Origin: Sporosarcina luteola
Lineage (GTDB): Bacteria > Bacillota > Bacilli > Bacillales_A > Planococcaceae
Direction: 5' to 3'
NCBI RefSeq assembly: GCF_007991495.1
Contig: NZ_BJYL01000046.1
Span: 1-43,929, forward strand
Length of the DNA stretch: 43,929 nucleotides
Under the pieces are notes generated by a model. The model saw only the letters and a list, made by a program, of their open reading frames with translations, was not told where the DNA came from and did not search any database. Below, in pieces: positions 1 to 10,600 of this stretch. The translations under genes were made by a program, and so were the position numbers. The stretch's first letter is position 1. Every line of letters starts with the position of its first letter.

Positions 1-62
1 GAACTATGTTATAGCCTATTATTTGGTTAATCAACAGACCTGCTATGATTTATAAGTTTTCA

Positions 63-91
63 TATACAACTTTCTACTTTTCAATTATAAT
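63..91 (+). promoter_or_regulatory. Likely sigma-A promoter of the CBS-ACT gene
   Basis: A perfect -10 TATAAT at 86-91 lies 17 nt after TATACA at 63-68, which fits a -35 box with two changes. Transcription would begin near 98, about 50 nt before the start codon. Nothing else is recognisable in bases 1-62. Confidence 0.6.
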
Positions 92-150
92 AGAAGACAA
101 TCGTAAACGAAAAATTATGATAACATAGAAAAATTAAGGGGGCACATATT

Positions 151-780
151 ATGCACATTCGAGATTTAATCGTAGAAAGATTAGCAGTTGCAACAGTCAA
201 GGTAGACCAAAGCGTCTCCGACACACTTAAGAAAATCAATGAAACGGGATACCGTTGCATCCCTGTCGTCGACGAAGCCGACAACTATAAAGGAATGATC
301 TACAAAGTCGATCTGCTCTCTTACCTGTACGAAGAAAAGGGCGATGCAGAACAATCGATCAATCATTTGCTCAGACACCAAGACACTTATCTATTTGAAG
401 ATGCTTCTTTTTTAAGTACCTTGCTGAACATTAAAGCATTGCCTTTCATTAGCATCGTCAGAGATGACAAGCTTATAGGTATTGTAACCCATAATAAAAT
501 CGAAAGTGTGTTTGAAGATGCATTTGGAACAAAAACCGGCGGTCTCAACATCACACTCGCATCCACTGAAGCGCGCGGCATGATCCGGAAATTGACAACA
601 GCGTTAAAAGACGAAAACATTGAAGGCCTCATGACACTCGACAACGGCTCTGCACTTGCCCGAAGAGTCGTCCTTACATTGGAAGACGAAAAGTCCGAAG
701 AAGAAGCGAATCGAATTAAAGAGAAATTGGAGAAAAACGGCTTTAGAATTCTCCAAATGCAACAGATCGATCCGAAATAA
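151..780 (+). CDS. cbpA: CBS-ACT domain protein, CbpA-like (probable c-di-AMP sensor)
   Basis: A soluble 209-residue regulatory protein. Two CBS motifs at about residues 1-120 form a Bateman nucleotide-binding module; the second ends at GIVTHNKIESVF. Residues about 130-205 (GLNITLAS onward) look like an ACT domain. This order and length match Listeria CbpA, a cyclic-di-AMP-binding protein. The ligand is inferred from architecture, because I cannot verify binding residues. The start is ATG 151, preceded by AAGGGGG at 136-142 with an 8-nt gap. The gene has its own promoter (63-91) and terminator (821-856), so it is probably monocistronic. It faces the MFS gene convergently. It could instead be an adenosine-nucleotide-sensing CBS protein. 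Confidence 0.75.
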   Translation: MHIRDLIVERLAVATVKVDQSVSDTLKKINETGYRCIPVVDEADNYKGMIYKVDLLSYLYEEKGDAEQSINHLLRHQDTYLFEDASFLSTLLNIKALPFISIVRDDKLIGIVTHNKIESVFEDAFGTKTGGLNITLASTEARGMIRKLTTALKDENIEGLMTLDNGSALARRVVLTLEDEKSEEEANRIKEKLEKNGFRILQMQQIDPK

Positions 781-820
781 ACAAAAGCGAAGGGCGCCAG
801 TAGCTAGACAAAAAATAACA

Positions 821-856
821 AAGGCTGTTTCCATGAAAATGGAAACAGCCTTTTCT
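821..856. terminator. Bidirectional Rho-independent terminator
   Basis: A perfect 14-bp stem (arms 821-834 and 839-852) with a GAAA loop has a T-run on the plus side and an A-run on the other. It serves the convergent CBS-ACT and MFS genes. Confidence 0.85.
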
Positions 857-2118
857 TATACAGTCTCACTTACTGGCTTCGGAACCATCCGCAATAAAAT
901 ACCGCCAATGATGAAGAGAATAATCAAACTGAACACGCCATACGCTGAGCTGCCTGTTAACTGTGCCGTTACACCGAGCAACAGCGGACCCATAACAGAT
1001 GCGAACTTACCAAAAATATTATAGAAACCGAAAAATTCATTGGACTTCTCTTTCGGTACTAATTGGGCGAAATATGAACGGCTTAACGCCTGAATGCCGC
1101 CTTGAGAAGTGGCGACAAGCATAGCGAGAATCCAGAAATCCAACGTCGTCGATAAGAAAAACGCATAGATACATACGATAATATAGACAAAAATCCCCAC
1201 ATACAACATCGATTTCACTGAAAAGCGCTGTGCAAGCTTCCCGTAAAGAATCGCAAACGGTGCGGCAACGACCTGGGTGACGAACAATACAATCAGCAGG
1301 TCCGTCGGCTTAATGCCCAAATCAGAACCATATGCCGTCGACATAGAAATAATCGTACCGACTCCGTCGATATAGAAGAAATACGCTAACAAGAATATGA
1401 AAACAGTCCGGTACTTCTTGATTTCCTTGAACGTATCTCCGAGCCTCCGGAAGCTTCCTGCCAAGATCCTCGGTTCTCGTTCGATTGCATGGATCTGTAC
1501 AACATTTTTCAACATCGGAATGGTGAAGGCGAACCACCAAATCCCCGTAATTACGAATGCAAGCTTGCTTGCTACGGCTGTGGAAATTGGAATAACACCT
1601 TTTCCTGCCAGCAGAATGATCGCTATACTTATAATGAATGGAATCGTACTACCGATATACCCCAGTCCAAAACCGCGTGATGAAACGTCATCCATCTTCT
1701 CCTCAGGCGTCACGTCGACCAAAAAGGCATCGTAGAAAATATTGGCTCCATGGAATCCGATAGCCGTAATCGTATAAATGATTAAAAGCGGCAGCCATGA
1801 TCCATCCGGTACAAATGCCAAAGAAACTGTTGAAAGTGAGCCGATCAGGAAGAATGCGAAGAAAAACTTCTTCTTTAATCCTCGATAATCCGCAATCGTC
1901 CCTAATATAGGACCAATCATCGCCAAAATGAACGTGGCAATTGCTACCGTATACCCCAAATACGCTGTTGAATTTACCTCGCTTACCCCTGCCCCGGTCG
2001 CTACAGATTTATAAAAAAGTGGAAATACAGCAGTCGTAATGATAATTGAGTAGGCCGAATTCGCCCAGTCATAAAACATCCAGCTCTTTTCCGTTTTAGT
2101 GTACTTCGTCTTTTTCAC
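856..2118 (-). CDS. MFS transporter of the Atg22/UMF1 type
   Basis: A 420-residue integral membrane protein with about 12 hydrophobic segments. The N-terminal motif SWMFYDWANSAYSIII is the hallmark of the UMF1/Atg22-like branch of the major facilitator superfamily, whose yeast member exports amino acids from the vacuole. The substrate of the bacterial members is not known. The start is GTG 2118, with AGGGG about 7 nt upstream. The protein ends RMVPKPVSETV, and the stop codon touches the shared terminator at 821-856. No partner gene lies nearby, so it is probably transcribed alone. Length and segment pattern are normal for the family. Confidence 0.85.
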   Translation of the reverse strand: MKKTKYTKTEKSWMFYDWANSAYSIIITTAVFPLFYKSVATGAGVSEVNSTAYLGYTVAIATFILAMIGPILGTIADYRGLKKKFFFAFFLIGSLSTVSLAFVPDGSWLPLLIIYTITAIGFHGANIFYDAFLVDVTPEEKMDDVSSRGFGLGYIGSTIPFIISIAIILLAGKGVIPISTAVASKLAFVITGIWWFAFTIPMLKNVVQIHAIEREPRILAGSFRRLGDTFKEIKKYRTVFIFLLAYFFYIDGVGTIISMSTAYGSDLGIKPTDLLIVLFVTQVVAAPFAILYGKLAQRFSVKSMLYVGIFVYIIVCIYAFFLSTTLDFWILAMLVATSQGGIQALSRSYFAQLVPKEKSNEFFGFYNIFGKFASVMGPLLLGVTAQLTGSSAYGVFSLIILFIIGGILLRMVPKPVSETV

Positions 2119-2261
2119 CCTCCCACCCCTATCCTCTGAACTCTATGAGTATTTCATTTATTGTACATTTAATATTCATAAAACAATAGTAAGAATTAGT
2201 AATTGTTGAAAAAACCAATCCGGCAAGTCAATTAGTCTAAGTGGATTGAAAACAATGAAAA

Positions 2262-2270
2262 TGCTATAAT
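2262..2270 (+). promoter_or_regulatory. Extended -10 promoter (TGCTATAAT)
   Basis: TGC plus TATAAT at 2265-2270 gives an extended -10 element. The region 17 nt upstream has only a poor -35. It would give a leader of about 130 nt before the PAS-GGDEF-EAL gene. The rest of the 2119-2407 gap shows no clear feature. Confidence 0.5.
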
Positions 2271-2407
2271 CACCTTAGAAATAACTATGATTATACCTGC
2301 TTTTTCATGCCTTTCTATTCAATTTCCCTGTCCCTCATCCGGTGAATCACACAGAAGTCTTTCTACGCAATCATGCGTTGTTTTTGTATAAAGGAAGGAA
2401 TTTACAA

Positions 2408-4843
2408 ATGAGGTTCTCAGAGATTAATACAGCTGCACTCATTTCATTAATGGACAAAAAATTCAGCATCTCAGTTGCCGACAGAAATGGCCGGATTACG
2501 TATGTTAACTCCAATTTCTGCGAGCTATCAGGCTATACGAGAGATGAATTAATCGGACGGAATTATGGTATTGTCAGCCCAGGTTATACAGCGGAAAGTT
2601 TCGTTGAAGAAATGGAGCAGATTTTCTCAAGTGAACAAGCTTGGCAGAAAAGTATCAAGGCCCAAGCAAAAAATGGCTCTTATTATTGGGTGACTGCCAC
2701 AATCATTCCAATTCGGAATAAAGAAGGCGACATCGTCCAATTCTTATCAATTGATAATGATATTACAGCACGTGAATTGATTAACGAAAAGTACTTCGAG
2801 ACGCTGCAAAACCTTCGAAACATTGAAAACGCGCTCGATTATTCTTCAGTAGTCGCTATTACAGATGCAAAAGGCGTCATTACATATGTCAATGAACAAT
2901 TTTGTGCATTGTCCCAATATACAAGTCGCGAACTTATCGGTAAAACACATCGCATTGTAAATTCAAACTATCATCCCAAAAGCTTTTTTAAAGAAATGTG
3001 GAATGCCATCCAAAGCGGAGAAATTTGGCAAGGTGATATTTGCAACAAGGCGAAAGATGGCTCTATCTACTGGGTGAGTACGACGATCGTTCCATTTCTT
3101 GACGAAGACGGAAAACCAGAACAATATATTGCGATCCGTTTTGATATCACGGACCGGAAAAAAGCGGAAGACTCTTTGGAAATTGCATTGCAAAATGATT
3201 TTCAGACAACCGTGAAAAACTTACAAAATGCTATTTTTAAATACAAGGCATCCGAAAACGGCGGGATTGAATTCACTCTTTTTGAAGGACAAATTAAGGA
3301 AAGAGTTGGCATGACAGCCGAGCAGTTAAATAATAAGGAATTCATCCATTCTTTCACTGATTTGGAAGTGGAAGCGTTCAAAAAATATCTATCAGCAGCA
3401 TTAGCAGGTGAAATCGTTCAATTCGAACTTACCTATGAAGGTCTTTCCTTCCTGATTTACTTATCACCGATTGAAAAGAAGGGAAAAGTTGTTGAAGTTG
3501 TCGGCACCGGGATTGACATAACCGAGCGGATTAAAGCAGAAAAGGCTATCGAGCATATGGCTTATTATGATTCCTTGACGGGCTTGCCGAATCGACGGAA
3601 TCTCCAGCAAAAACTAAATGACCGCGTCAGTCGGAAAAACACTAGCGAACCATTCGCCGTACTGTTTTTGGACTTGGACCGTTTCAAGAACATCAACGAT
3701 ACATTAGGTCATCATATTGGAGATCAGTTACTACTAGCAGTCGGACAAAGGCTGCTCTCCTGTATCCACGAACAGGATACCGCGTCCAGACTAAGCGGCG
3801 ACGAATTTGTTCTTTTAATCGAGTCGCCTGACGTTGATGAAGTGTCCAATCTTGCGGCGAAAATTGTCGACGATATTTCACAACCCTATCTTCTTGGCAA
3901 TCAAAAAGTCTTTGTTGCCCCGAGCGTCGGGATTGCCTTGTATCCAAAAGACGGCAAGGATTACAATACGCTCATTCGAAATGCGGATTCTGCCATGTAT
4001 TCGGCAAAGGAAGCAGGCAGAGGCACTTTCCGGTTCTTTACTATGGAGCTTCATGAAAAATTAATGGAGAAAACGTTTTTCGAAAAGGAGCTAAGGCAGT
4101 CCTTGGAAAAAGAGCAATTCCTTCTTCATTATCAACCTCAATATGATCTGGAAACCGGCCGCATTAAAGGAATTGAAGCTTTGGCGAGGTGGAAGCATCC
4201 TGATCGCGGGTATATCCCTCCCGTGAAATTCATTCCAGTTGCTGAGGAAAATGGATTTATCCTCGAGCTTGGGGAATGGGTCCTTAAAACTGCATGTGCA
4301 CAGGCGAAAGCTTGGCAGGATGAAGGTTTTCCATCGTTACGGCTAAGTGTCAATGTATCGATGAGGCAATTTACACAACCGAACTTTGTAGCGGATGTGC
4401 TGCAGATATTGCATGAAACCGGCTTGCATCCGACAAATTTGAATCTGGAAATTACGGAAAGCATCATGTCCGATGTCCAACAATGCCAATGTATTTTACA
4501 GGATCTCAAGAACGCAGGCATTTCCGTCAGTGTCGATGACTTCGGAACAGGCTACTCCTCATTTCTTTATTTAAGCAAATTCCCGATCTCCCATTTGAAA
4601 ATTGACCGGGCATTCATCAATGAGTTGAGCAAGAACAATACAATGATTGTAAAGGCAATCATCGACTTGGCGAAAAATCTGCAACTGAACGTCATCGCGG
4701 AAGGCGTTGAAACGGAAGACCAGGAAGATTTCCTAAAAAAGTTAGCTTGCAACGAAGTGCAGGGCTTCCTTTATTCCAAACCCCTTCCCCAACATGAAAT
4801 CGAACGACTGCTTCATTCTCATAACAACAACCGCACTCCTTGA
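2408..4843 (+). CDS. PAS-PAS-(PAS)-GGDEF-EAL c-di-GMP enzyme
   Basis: A cytoplasmic 811-residue protein with no membrane segment. PAS domains lie at about residues 15-125 and 140-255, and a weaker PAS-like segment at 270-375. The GGDEF domain spans about 385-545 and EAL about 560-805. The cyclase signature is SGDEF (463-467), a variant found in some active enzymes. The RxxD inhibitory site five residues upstream is HEQD, so product inhibition is probably lost. The phosphodiesterase motifs look complete: EAL at 590-592, SVNVS, LEITES, DDFGTG, LKIDRAF, EGVET and QGFLYS. Hydrolysis of c-di-GMP is therefore the safer prediction. I chose ATG 2408 because AAGGAAGG lies just upstream; an in-frame GTG at 2342 has no ribosome binding site. 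Confidence 0.9.
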   Translation: MRFSEINTAALISLMDKKFSISVADRNGRITYVNSNFCELSGYTRDELIGRNYGIVSPGYTAESFVEEMEQIFSSEQAWQKSIKAQAKNGSYYWVTATIIPIRNKEGDIVQFLSIDNDITARELINEKYFETLQNLRNIENALDYSSVVAITDAKGVITYVNEQFCALSQYTSRELIGKTHRIVNSNYHPKSFFKEMWNAIQSGEIWQGDICNKAKDGSIYWVSTTIVPFLDEDGKPEQYIAIRFDITDRKKAEDSLEIALQNDFQTTVKNLQNAIFKYKASENGGIEFTLFEGQIKERVGMTAEQLNNKEFIHSFTDLEVEAFKKYLSAALAGEIVQFELTYEGLSFLIYLSPIEKKGKVVEVVGTGIDITERIKAEKAIEHMAYYDSLTGLPNRRNLQQKLNDRVSRKNTSEPFAVLFLDLDRFKNINDTLGHHIGDQLLLAVGQRLLSCIHEQDTASRLSGDEFVLLIESPDVDEVSNLAAKIVDDISQPYLLGNQKVFVAPSVGIALYPKDGKDYNTLIRNADSAMYSAKEAGRGTFRFFTMELHEKLMEKTFFEKELRQSLEKEQFLLHYQPQYDLETGRIKGIEALARWKHPDRGYIPPVKFIPVAEENGFILELGEWVLKTACAQAKAWQDEGFPSLRLSVNVSMRQFTQPNFVADVLQILHETGLHPTNLNLEITESIMSDVQQCQCILQDLKNAGISVSVDDFGTGYSSFLYLSKFPISHLKIDRAFINELSKNNTMIVKAIIDLAKNLQLNVIAEGVETEDQEDFLKKLACNEVQGFLYSKPLPQHEIERLLHSHNNNRTP

Positions 4844-4862
4844 AAGGGGTGCGATTTTTTTG
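4832..4862 (+). terminator. Terminator of the GGDEF-EAL gene
   Basis: A 9-bp stem (CGCACTCCT with AGGGGTGCG, one G-T pair) is followed by a T-run. It overlaps the stop codon. Confidence 0.8.
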
Positions 4863-4876
4863 AAAGAACACTCCCC

Positions 4877-4923
4877 GGTGCCTGCCACCCACTGAATTCT
4901 GAATTGCTTGGGTGACAGGCACC
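4877..4923. repeat. 47-nt palindrome, copy 1
   Basis: Arms of 15 nt begin GGTGCCTGCCACC and end GGTGACAGGCACC. They enclose a 17-nt core with AATTC-N-GAATT. It lies after the GGDEF-EAL terminator and 28 nt before the TetM-like gene. There is no T-run after it on the plus strand, so it is not an ordinary terminator. The same element recurs at 31715 and 33350 with exactly the same length. Confidence 0.85.
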
Positions 4924-4951
4924 GCAAAAAAAAAATAAGAGAGGTGTATGT

Positions 4952-6892
4952 ATGTTTAAAACTGTTGGGATTGTTGCGCATGTGGATGCGGGTAAGACTA
5001 CTTTTTCTGAGCAATTGTTGTTCCATACGCATAGTATCCGTCAACGGGGGCGTGTCGATCACCAAGATGCCTTCCTTGATAGCCATGCCATCGAGAAGAA
5101 CCGTGGCATCACCGTATTTGCAGATCAGGCGACCTTCACTTTCAACGATTCGCAGTATACGATCATCGACACGCCGGGACACGTCGATTTCTCGCCTGAA
5201 ATGGAAAGAGCCATCCAAGTGATGGATTACGCCATCGTTATTATTAGCGCGGCGGATGGCGTAGAAGGTCATACTGAAACGGTTTGGCAATTGTTGAAGA
5301 AACATGGCGTGCCAACGTTCTTTTTCTTGAATAAAACCGATCGGGAAGGCGTCGATCTACAAGCGATCGTCTGTGAAATGGGAAGCAGTCTATCCGAGGA
5401 CATCTTTGATCTCGCACAATTGACGGGCAGCGGCATGTCGGAGGAACTTATTGAATTCATTGCGGAACGTGACGAAGCCTTGCTAGATCGTTATATGGAC
5501 AGCGGCTACGATGAGGCGGTATGGTTGGACGCTTTGAAACGGATGATCAGCAGTCGCGACGTCTTTGCATATGGACATGGCTCCGCCTTAAAAGACAGTG
5601 GCATTCTTGAGTTTCTTGAGAAGTTCGACATGCTTACTGTCACGGATTATTCGGAGGCTGGCGATTTTGCTGCGCGTGTTTATAAAATCCGCCACGATGA
5701 AAATGGGCAACGCGTGACGTTTTTGAAGGTTTTACAAGGAGCGATGCAAGTTCGGGATGAGATTGCTTATGGAGAAAAAACGGAGAAACTGACACAGATC
5801 AGACAGTATAACGGCAATAAATTCAAACCCATCGATTCTGCCCACGCAGGTGAAATCGTCGCAGTGACAGGGCTGACGGATGCTAACGCCGGAGATCCAA
5901 TTGGCGCTCTGGCGGGAAAATCAGAATTTGACCTCATACCTACTTTGACATCGACAGTCATTTTCGAACCGACCATCCATGTGAAGGAAGTGCTCCGATG
6001 CTTCAAAATGCTGGACGCAGAAGACCCTTCATTGCATGTCATTTGGAATGAACAAGCACAGGAAATCCACGTCCATGTGATGGGCATCATCCAACTTGAA
6101 GTGTTGAAGCAAATCGTCAACGACCGATTCGGCTTCGATGTCTCATTCGGCGATCCGAAAATCCTTTACAAGGAAACGACCCGTGCCACGGTTAACGGCT
6201 ACGGGCATTTCGAGCCGCTGAAGCATTATGCGGAAGTTCATTTAAAAATAGAACCCGCTGAACGGAACAGCGGAATTGCCTTCGCTAACATTTGCCACGC
6301 AAATGATTTATCCGTCGGCAATCAAAACCTCGTCCGGACCCATCTATTCGAGCGCCCGCATCATGGTTTATTGACTGGGTCCGCATTGACCGATGTCAAA
6401 ATCACATTGCTCACGGGCAGAGGTCAAATTGAGCACACGTCCGGCGGCGATTTCAGGGAAGCGACTTTCCGTGCATTGCGGCAAGGGCTTGAGAAGGCGG
6501 AAAACGTCCTGCTGGAACCGTATTATGATTTCAAAATCAAAGTCGAAATGGACCATATCGGCCGCGTCCTTTCCGATATCCAGCAAGCATCCGGGAGCTT
6601 CGCCGCCCCTGAAACAGTCGGCGGTAAAACAATTGTAACAGGCCGTGTTCCCGTCGCGACATTCATGAATTACAGTACTGTTTTTGCATCCTACACAAAC
6701 GGCAAAGGTGCACTCACCTTGAACTTCGGAGGTTACGATGAATGCCATAATGCAGCGAAAGTAATTGAAGAGATCAGCTACAATAAAGACGCCGATCCCG
6801 AATACACTTCGACCTCGATCTTTTGCGCAAAAGGCAAAGGCTACCCCGTTCCGTGGGACGAAGCCGAAGCAGCGATGCATTTGTTGAAATAA
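4952..6892 (+). CDS. TetM/TetO-like ribosome-protection-type GTPase (EF-G paralogue)
   Basis: A 646-residue translational GTPase. G1 is AHVDAGKT (residues 9-16), G3 DTPGHVDF and G4 NKTD. Domain IV/V features such as HYAEVHLKIEP, GGDFREATFRALRQGL and LLEPYYDFKI are those of the tetracycline ribosomal protection family, which binds the ribosome like EF-G and ejects the drug. The length is typical for that family. It stands alone, without a resistance-element context, and its composition resembles its neighbours. I read it as a chromosomal family member that may give low-level resistance or act as a general ribosome rescue factor. The start is ATG 4952 after AGAGAGGTG. An ATG at 4948 is in another frame. 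Confidence 0.85.
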   Translation: MFKTVGIVAHVDAGKTTFSEQLLFHTHSIRQRGRVDHQDAFLDSHAIEKNRGITVFADQATFTFNDSQYTIIDTPGHVDFSPEMERAIQVMDYAIVIISAADGVEGHTETVWQLLKKHGVPTFFFLNKTDREGVDLQAIVCEMGSSLSEDIFDLAQLTGSGMSEELIEFIAERDEALLDRYMDSGYDEAVWLDALKRMISSRDVFAYGHGSALKDSGILEFLEKFDMLTVTDYSEAGDFAARVYKIRHDENGQRVTFLKVLQGAMQVRDEIAYGEKTEKLTQIRQYNGNKFKPIDSAHAGEIVAVTGLTDANAGDPIGALAGKSEFDLIPTLTSTVIFEPTIHVKEVLRCFKMLDAEDPSLHVIWNEQAQEIHVHVMGIIQLEVLKQIVNDRFGFDVSFGDPKILYKETTRATVNGYGHFEPLKHYAEVHLKIEPAERNSGIAFANICHANDLSVGNQNLVRTHLFERPHHGLLTGSALTDVKITLLTGRGQIEHTSGGDFREATFRALRQGLEKAENVLLEPYYDFKIKVEMDHIGRVLSDIQQASGSFAAPETVGGKTIVTGRVPVATFMNYSTVFASYTNGKGALTLNFGGYDECHNAAKVIEEISYNKDADPEYTSTSIFCAKGKGYPVPWDEAEAAMHLLK

Positions 6893-6963
6893 TGCTTGGG
6901 CGCGGCAAAAGTACGACTTCCAAGGCGCATCTTGCCGCGCTAAATGCCTTTGACAAATCCCAT

Positions 6964-7572
6964 TCATCCGCCCAATCGATAAACCAAAAATCGCTCATTT
7001 TCGTTCTTCGCATACAGCCGGTCAACCTTAACTTCCTTCCACAGTTCAAACGGCGTCTGGTTGTCCATGAATTGTACATAATCAGCCGTTGGATAATAAA
7101 GGACCACATCGACTGGACGCTGCTCCCGTTCCACGGAGAGCAGAATATTCCCGACGACTTTCATGAAAATTTGAATGGAGAACGGATTAAAAAAGTAAAA
7201 TCGATTCTCTGAATCAGCAATTTTATATTCCTCCGCAAAGCAACGCTCAAAACGAATTGCTCCACCGGCTTGCTTCCTTTTCCGACGATATTGAACAAGG
7301 TTTTCCAAAGCATCCTGATAAAGCTGGCCATTCATCTCAATCCCGGTCACTGACGAAGAAAACCGGTGATGGACATAAAAAGAAACACGCGCTTTGCCGC
7401 ATCCGAAATCGATGAAGCCGTCCTCCTGCCCCAACTCATACTCCTTGAAAAGCGCATCGAGCGCCTCATACGGCGTTGCTTCGTATCGGTTATAATGTGG
7501 CGACTGGCTCAATAACTCGAGCGTTCCAGCCGTTTTGATTTGAAGAAGTTTATCATGTTCTTTTTCATTCAT
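6964..7572 (-). CDS. Class I SAM-dependent methyltransferase
   Basis: A 202-residue cytoplasmic protein. The SAM-binding motif I is FIDFGCGKAR near residue 55. An acidic residue at the end of strand 2 lies in VTGIEMNG, and a motif IV-like NPFS appears near the middle. The substrate is unknown; the NPF-type motif IV resembles NPPY-type N-methyltransferases only loosely. It lies downstream of the RND exporter on the same strand, but a terminator at 7626-7656 separates them. It is convergent with the TetM-like gene. The 71-nt gap to that gene holds only a 9-bp inverted repeat (6900-6908 and 6932-6940) with no T-run. Confidence 0.75.
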   Translation of the reverse strand: MNEKEHDKLLQIKTAGTLELLSQSPHYNRYEATPYEALDALFKEYELGQEDGFIDFGCGKARVSFYVHHRFSSSVTGIEMNGQLYQDALENLVQYRRKRKQAGGAIRFERCFAEEYKIADSENRFYFFNPFSIQIFMKVVGNILLSVEREQRPVDVVLYYPTADYVQFMDNQTPFELWKEVKVDRLYAKNENERFLVYRLGG

Positions 7573-7625
7573 ACGGAATCACCTTCCTTATCGCCCCATT
7601 GTACGGGGATTTACGGATAAATGCC

Positions 7626-7656
7626 AAAACACGGTCCCCCGTGGAGGAGACCGCGT
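7626..7656 (-). terminator. Terminator of the RND exporter gene
   Basis: On the minus strand a GC-rich stem (GCGGTCTCC pairing with GGGGGACCGT) is followed by TTTTGG, directly after the RND stop codon. Confidence 0.75.
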
Positions 7657-7660
7657 AAAA

Positions 7661-10600
7661 TCACTTCATATTAATCTGCGTTATCGGGTCAACCGCCCTT
7701 CTCACTAATCGCTTTCTGCCCCGATTTTTCTCCCTTTCCACGACTTTCTCATTTTGTGTAAACAATCGATACACCGATGGGACCAACAGCAACGTAATGA
7801 ACGTCGCAAACAGCAAACCCGAGATTAACACTGTCGCGAGCGGCGCTTGGTAATTGCCCGAGACCCCTGAAGCAAGCGCAAGCGGCAGCATTCCGCCAAC
7901 CGTCGTCAATGTCGTCATGAAGATCGGACGGACCCGGTTCCTCCCTGCTTCGACCAAAGCTTCTTCCACAGACATTCCTTCCCGGCGAAGTTGGTTCGTA
8001 CGGTCAATCAGCAGAATCGCGTTATTCAAAACGATGCCGATGAGCATGATGACACCCATTCCAGACAGCAAATTCAGTTCCATCTGTGTAACGAACAAGC
8101 CGATAATGACACCGATCATCGCCATCGGAATGACTGACATGACGATGAGCGGATGACCTAAATGATTGAATTGAACTGCCATCATAAAGTAGACGAGGAA
8201 AATCGCAATTCCTAACACCATAAACATTTCCATCATCAGTTGCTGTTGCTCCTCGATATCACCGGCCACTTCGATCGCATAGTCCGCGGGCATATCAAAT
8301 TCATTCATCACTTTTTGAACGTCGCGATTCACCGCGCCTAAATCCCTGCCTTCAATATCTGCTGAAACCGTGATGAATCGTTCTCCGCCACTATGCATGA
8401 TCTCATTAGGTGTTCTGACAACTTCCAAATGAAGGAACTCCGATAATTTCTTGTCGCCTTCCATCGTCGGAATTTCCAGGTCGAACAGTGTTTCGTCTGA
8501 ATCAACCCCGCCGTCCCAGCTCACCATAAGAGGTACATTCCCTCCATCTAGCGCCATCTGGCCAACAGGTATTTCAATGAAAGCCTGTTCGATGAACTGC
8601 TTCACCTGCAATTGCGACAGGTCAGCATCCTGAATCGCTTTCTCATTCAGGACAATCCTCTTTTCCTCGGATGTACGTTCCATCGAATTCGTCATGCCTA
8701 CTATTCCTTCAACCTTTCCGAGCTCCTTCATGAAATCTTGCGCAATTCCTTGCAACTGGACAAAGTCTTCCCCTTTAATCATCACTTGAACTGGCGCGCC
8801 GCTTACTTCAGACATGGCAAGTTGCACATTCCTGATCGGTTCCGTGTCCCGGAATTCACGAAGCGACCTTAAAATCTGCTCATTCACTTCGTTTTGCTCA
8901 TGAACGATGCGTTCGCCTTTCGTCATATTGACGATAATAAGCATTTCATTGCCTCCGTTATCCAGCACATAACTCGATTCGACATCATCTATCTTTGCCA
9001 TCTTTTCGTTCAATAGTTGTGCAATCCGCTCTTTGTCAGCTGGCGCAACGCCCGTTTCCAAGACGGCAACGATTTCGCTGTAACGGTTGAAAACATCCGG
9101 CATGACATTCATCGGGATTTTATTCACCAGGAGAAGCGACCCTGCGAAAAGGCTGAAAAAGAGGGCAATCACTAGTAGACTCCTACGTTTTTTCGCGACA
9201 ATCCATGAAACCGTACCATCGTATACTTTTGCGGCTCTGCTCCCTTTCCGTGTCTTACCGTGGCTCCCGTAATGTAAAAACTTATCCGACAATGCCGGTA
9301 TAAGCGTGAAGGCGACAAGCACCGAGCTAATCAATGTAATCGCCACGACAATCGCCAGGATGACCAGGATCTCGCCAAAGCCAGCTCCTATGAATCCAAT
9401 TGGCAGGAACACGACAATCGTCGTCAGCATGGATGCGAAAACGGCACCCGCCACTTCCTTCGTTCCTGCAATTACTGCCTCGAACTTCGATAACCCGAGC
9501 TCCCGTTGCCGGTAAATCGATTCCAAAATGACAATCGACGAGTCCACCATCATTCCGATGCCAAGTCCGAGCCCGATAAGCGTTAACATGTTAAGACTGT
9601 ATCCTAGCATGTATACCGTCAAAAAGGTCAGCAATACCGAAGTCGGAATCGATACCGCGACGATAAGTGTCGCGCGGACATTTCTGAGGAATAAAAGCAG
9701 AATTGCAACCGCCACGATGCTGCCGATCAAAATATTCCCGACGACCCCATCGATCGATTCCTGCACGACATCTGCCTGTGCCACCATTTCATTCAACGTA
9801 AAGCCTTTCACAAGCCCTTCGTCGCGTATCTTTTGAATCTCAGCGCGAACCGCTTTTGCCATATCGATTTGCGTGACGTTCGCCGCACGCCCCACCTGGA
9901 TGAACACCAATTCCTCCGCGTCGTTCTTCCATACGAAAGAAGAACTTTCCAAAGGCACTACCGTTACATCCGCAACGTCCTTCAGTTGAATAAAACCTTC
10001 CGCTGTCGGTATTTCAATTCGCTTTACTCCGTCAATGTCGGCGAGTTTCGAATTCCACCGAAGCAGCGAAGTATCCCCTTCATCTTGCAATTCGCCGAGT
10101 GTCGATTCCGAGTTCGCTTGTGCAATGAGCCCTGCCACTTGTGAAATATCCAATCCATTTTCCTTCATTGCTTCCCGTTTGAACTTAATGGATACTTCTT
10201 GCTCCATGACGCCGGACAGCTGGACATCCTGGACTTCCTTCAACGCCTCAAGCCTCGGTTCGAGCACATCCCTCGCGAATGCAGTCATTGACTGAAGATC
10301 AGTTCCCGAAAGATCCATGAAAAACTCATAGCTTGAGCGCACACCATATTGAATGGCCGCCGCCTCCTTTATTTCCGGCTGCCCCGCTTTCATGTCGTTA
10401 ACTTCTTTTTCAATGTCTTTCATGACTTCATTGCTTTTTCCCCGGGCTATCGTCAAGTCGATTGAAATGCTCCCGATTGCCGTCGTCGACTGGATTTCGT
10501 CCACACCTTCGATCCCGCCAAGCCTCTGCTCCAACGGCAAAGTGATAAGTCGCTCCACGTCAACCGCCGCCATATCTCCCGCGTCGATGGCTACAAATGC

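Noticed and set aside
4952..6892. Acquired tetracycline-resistance gene on a mobile element
   Set aside because: There is no transposase, integrase, leader-peptide attenuator or composition change around it.
6900..6940. Inverted repeat as terminator between the TetM-like and methyltransferase genes
   Set aside because: The 9-bp arms have a 23-nt loop and no T-run.
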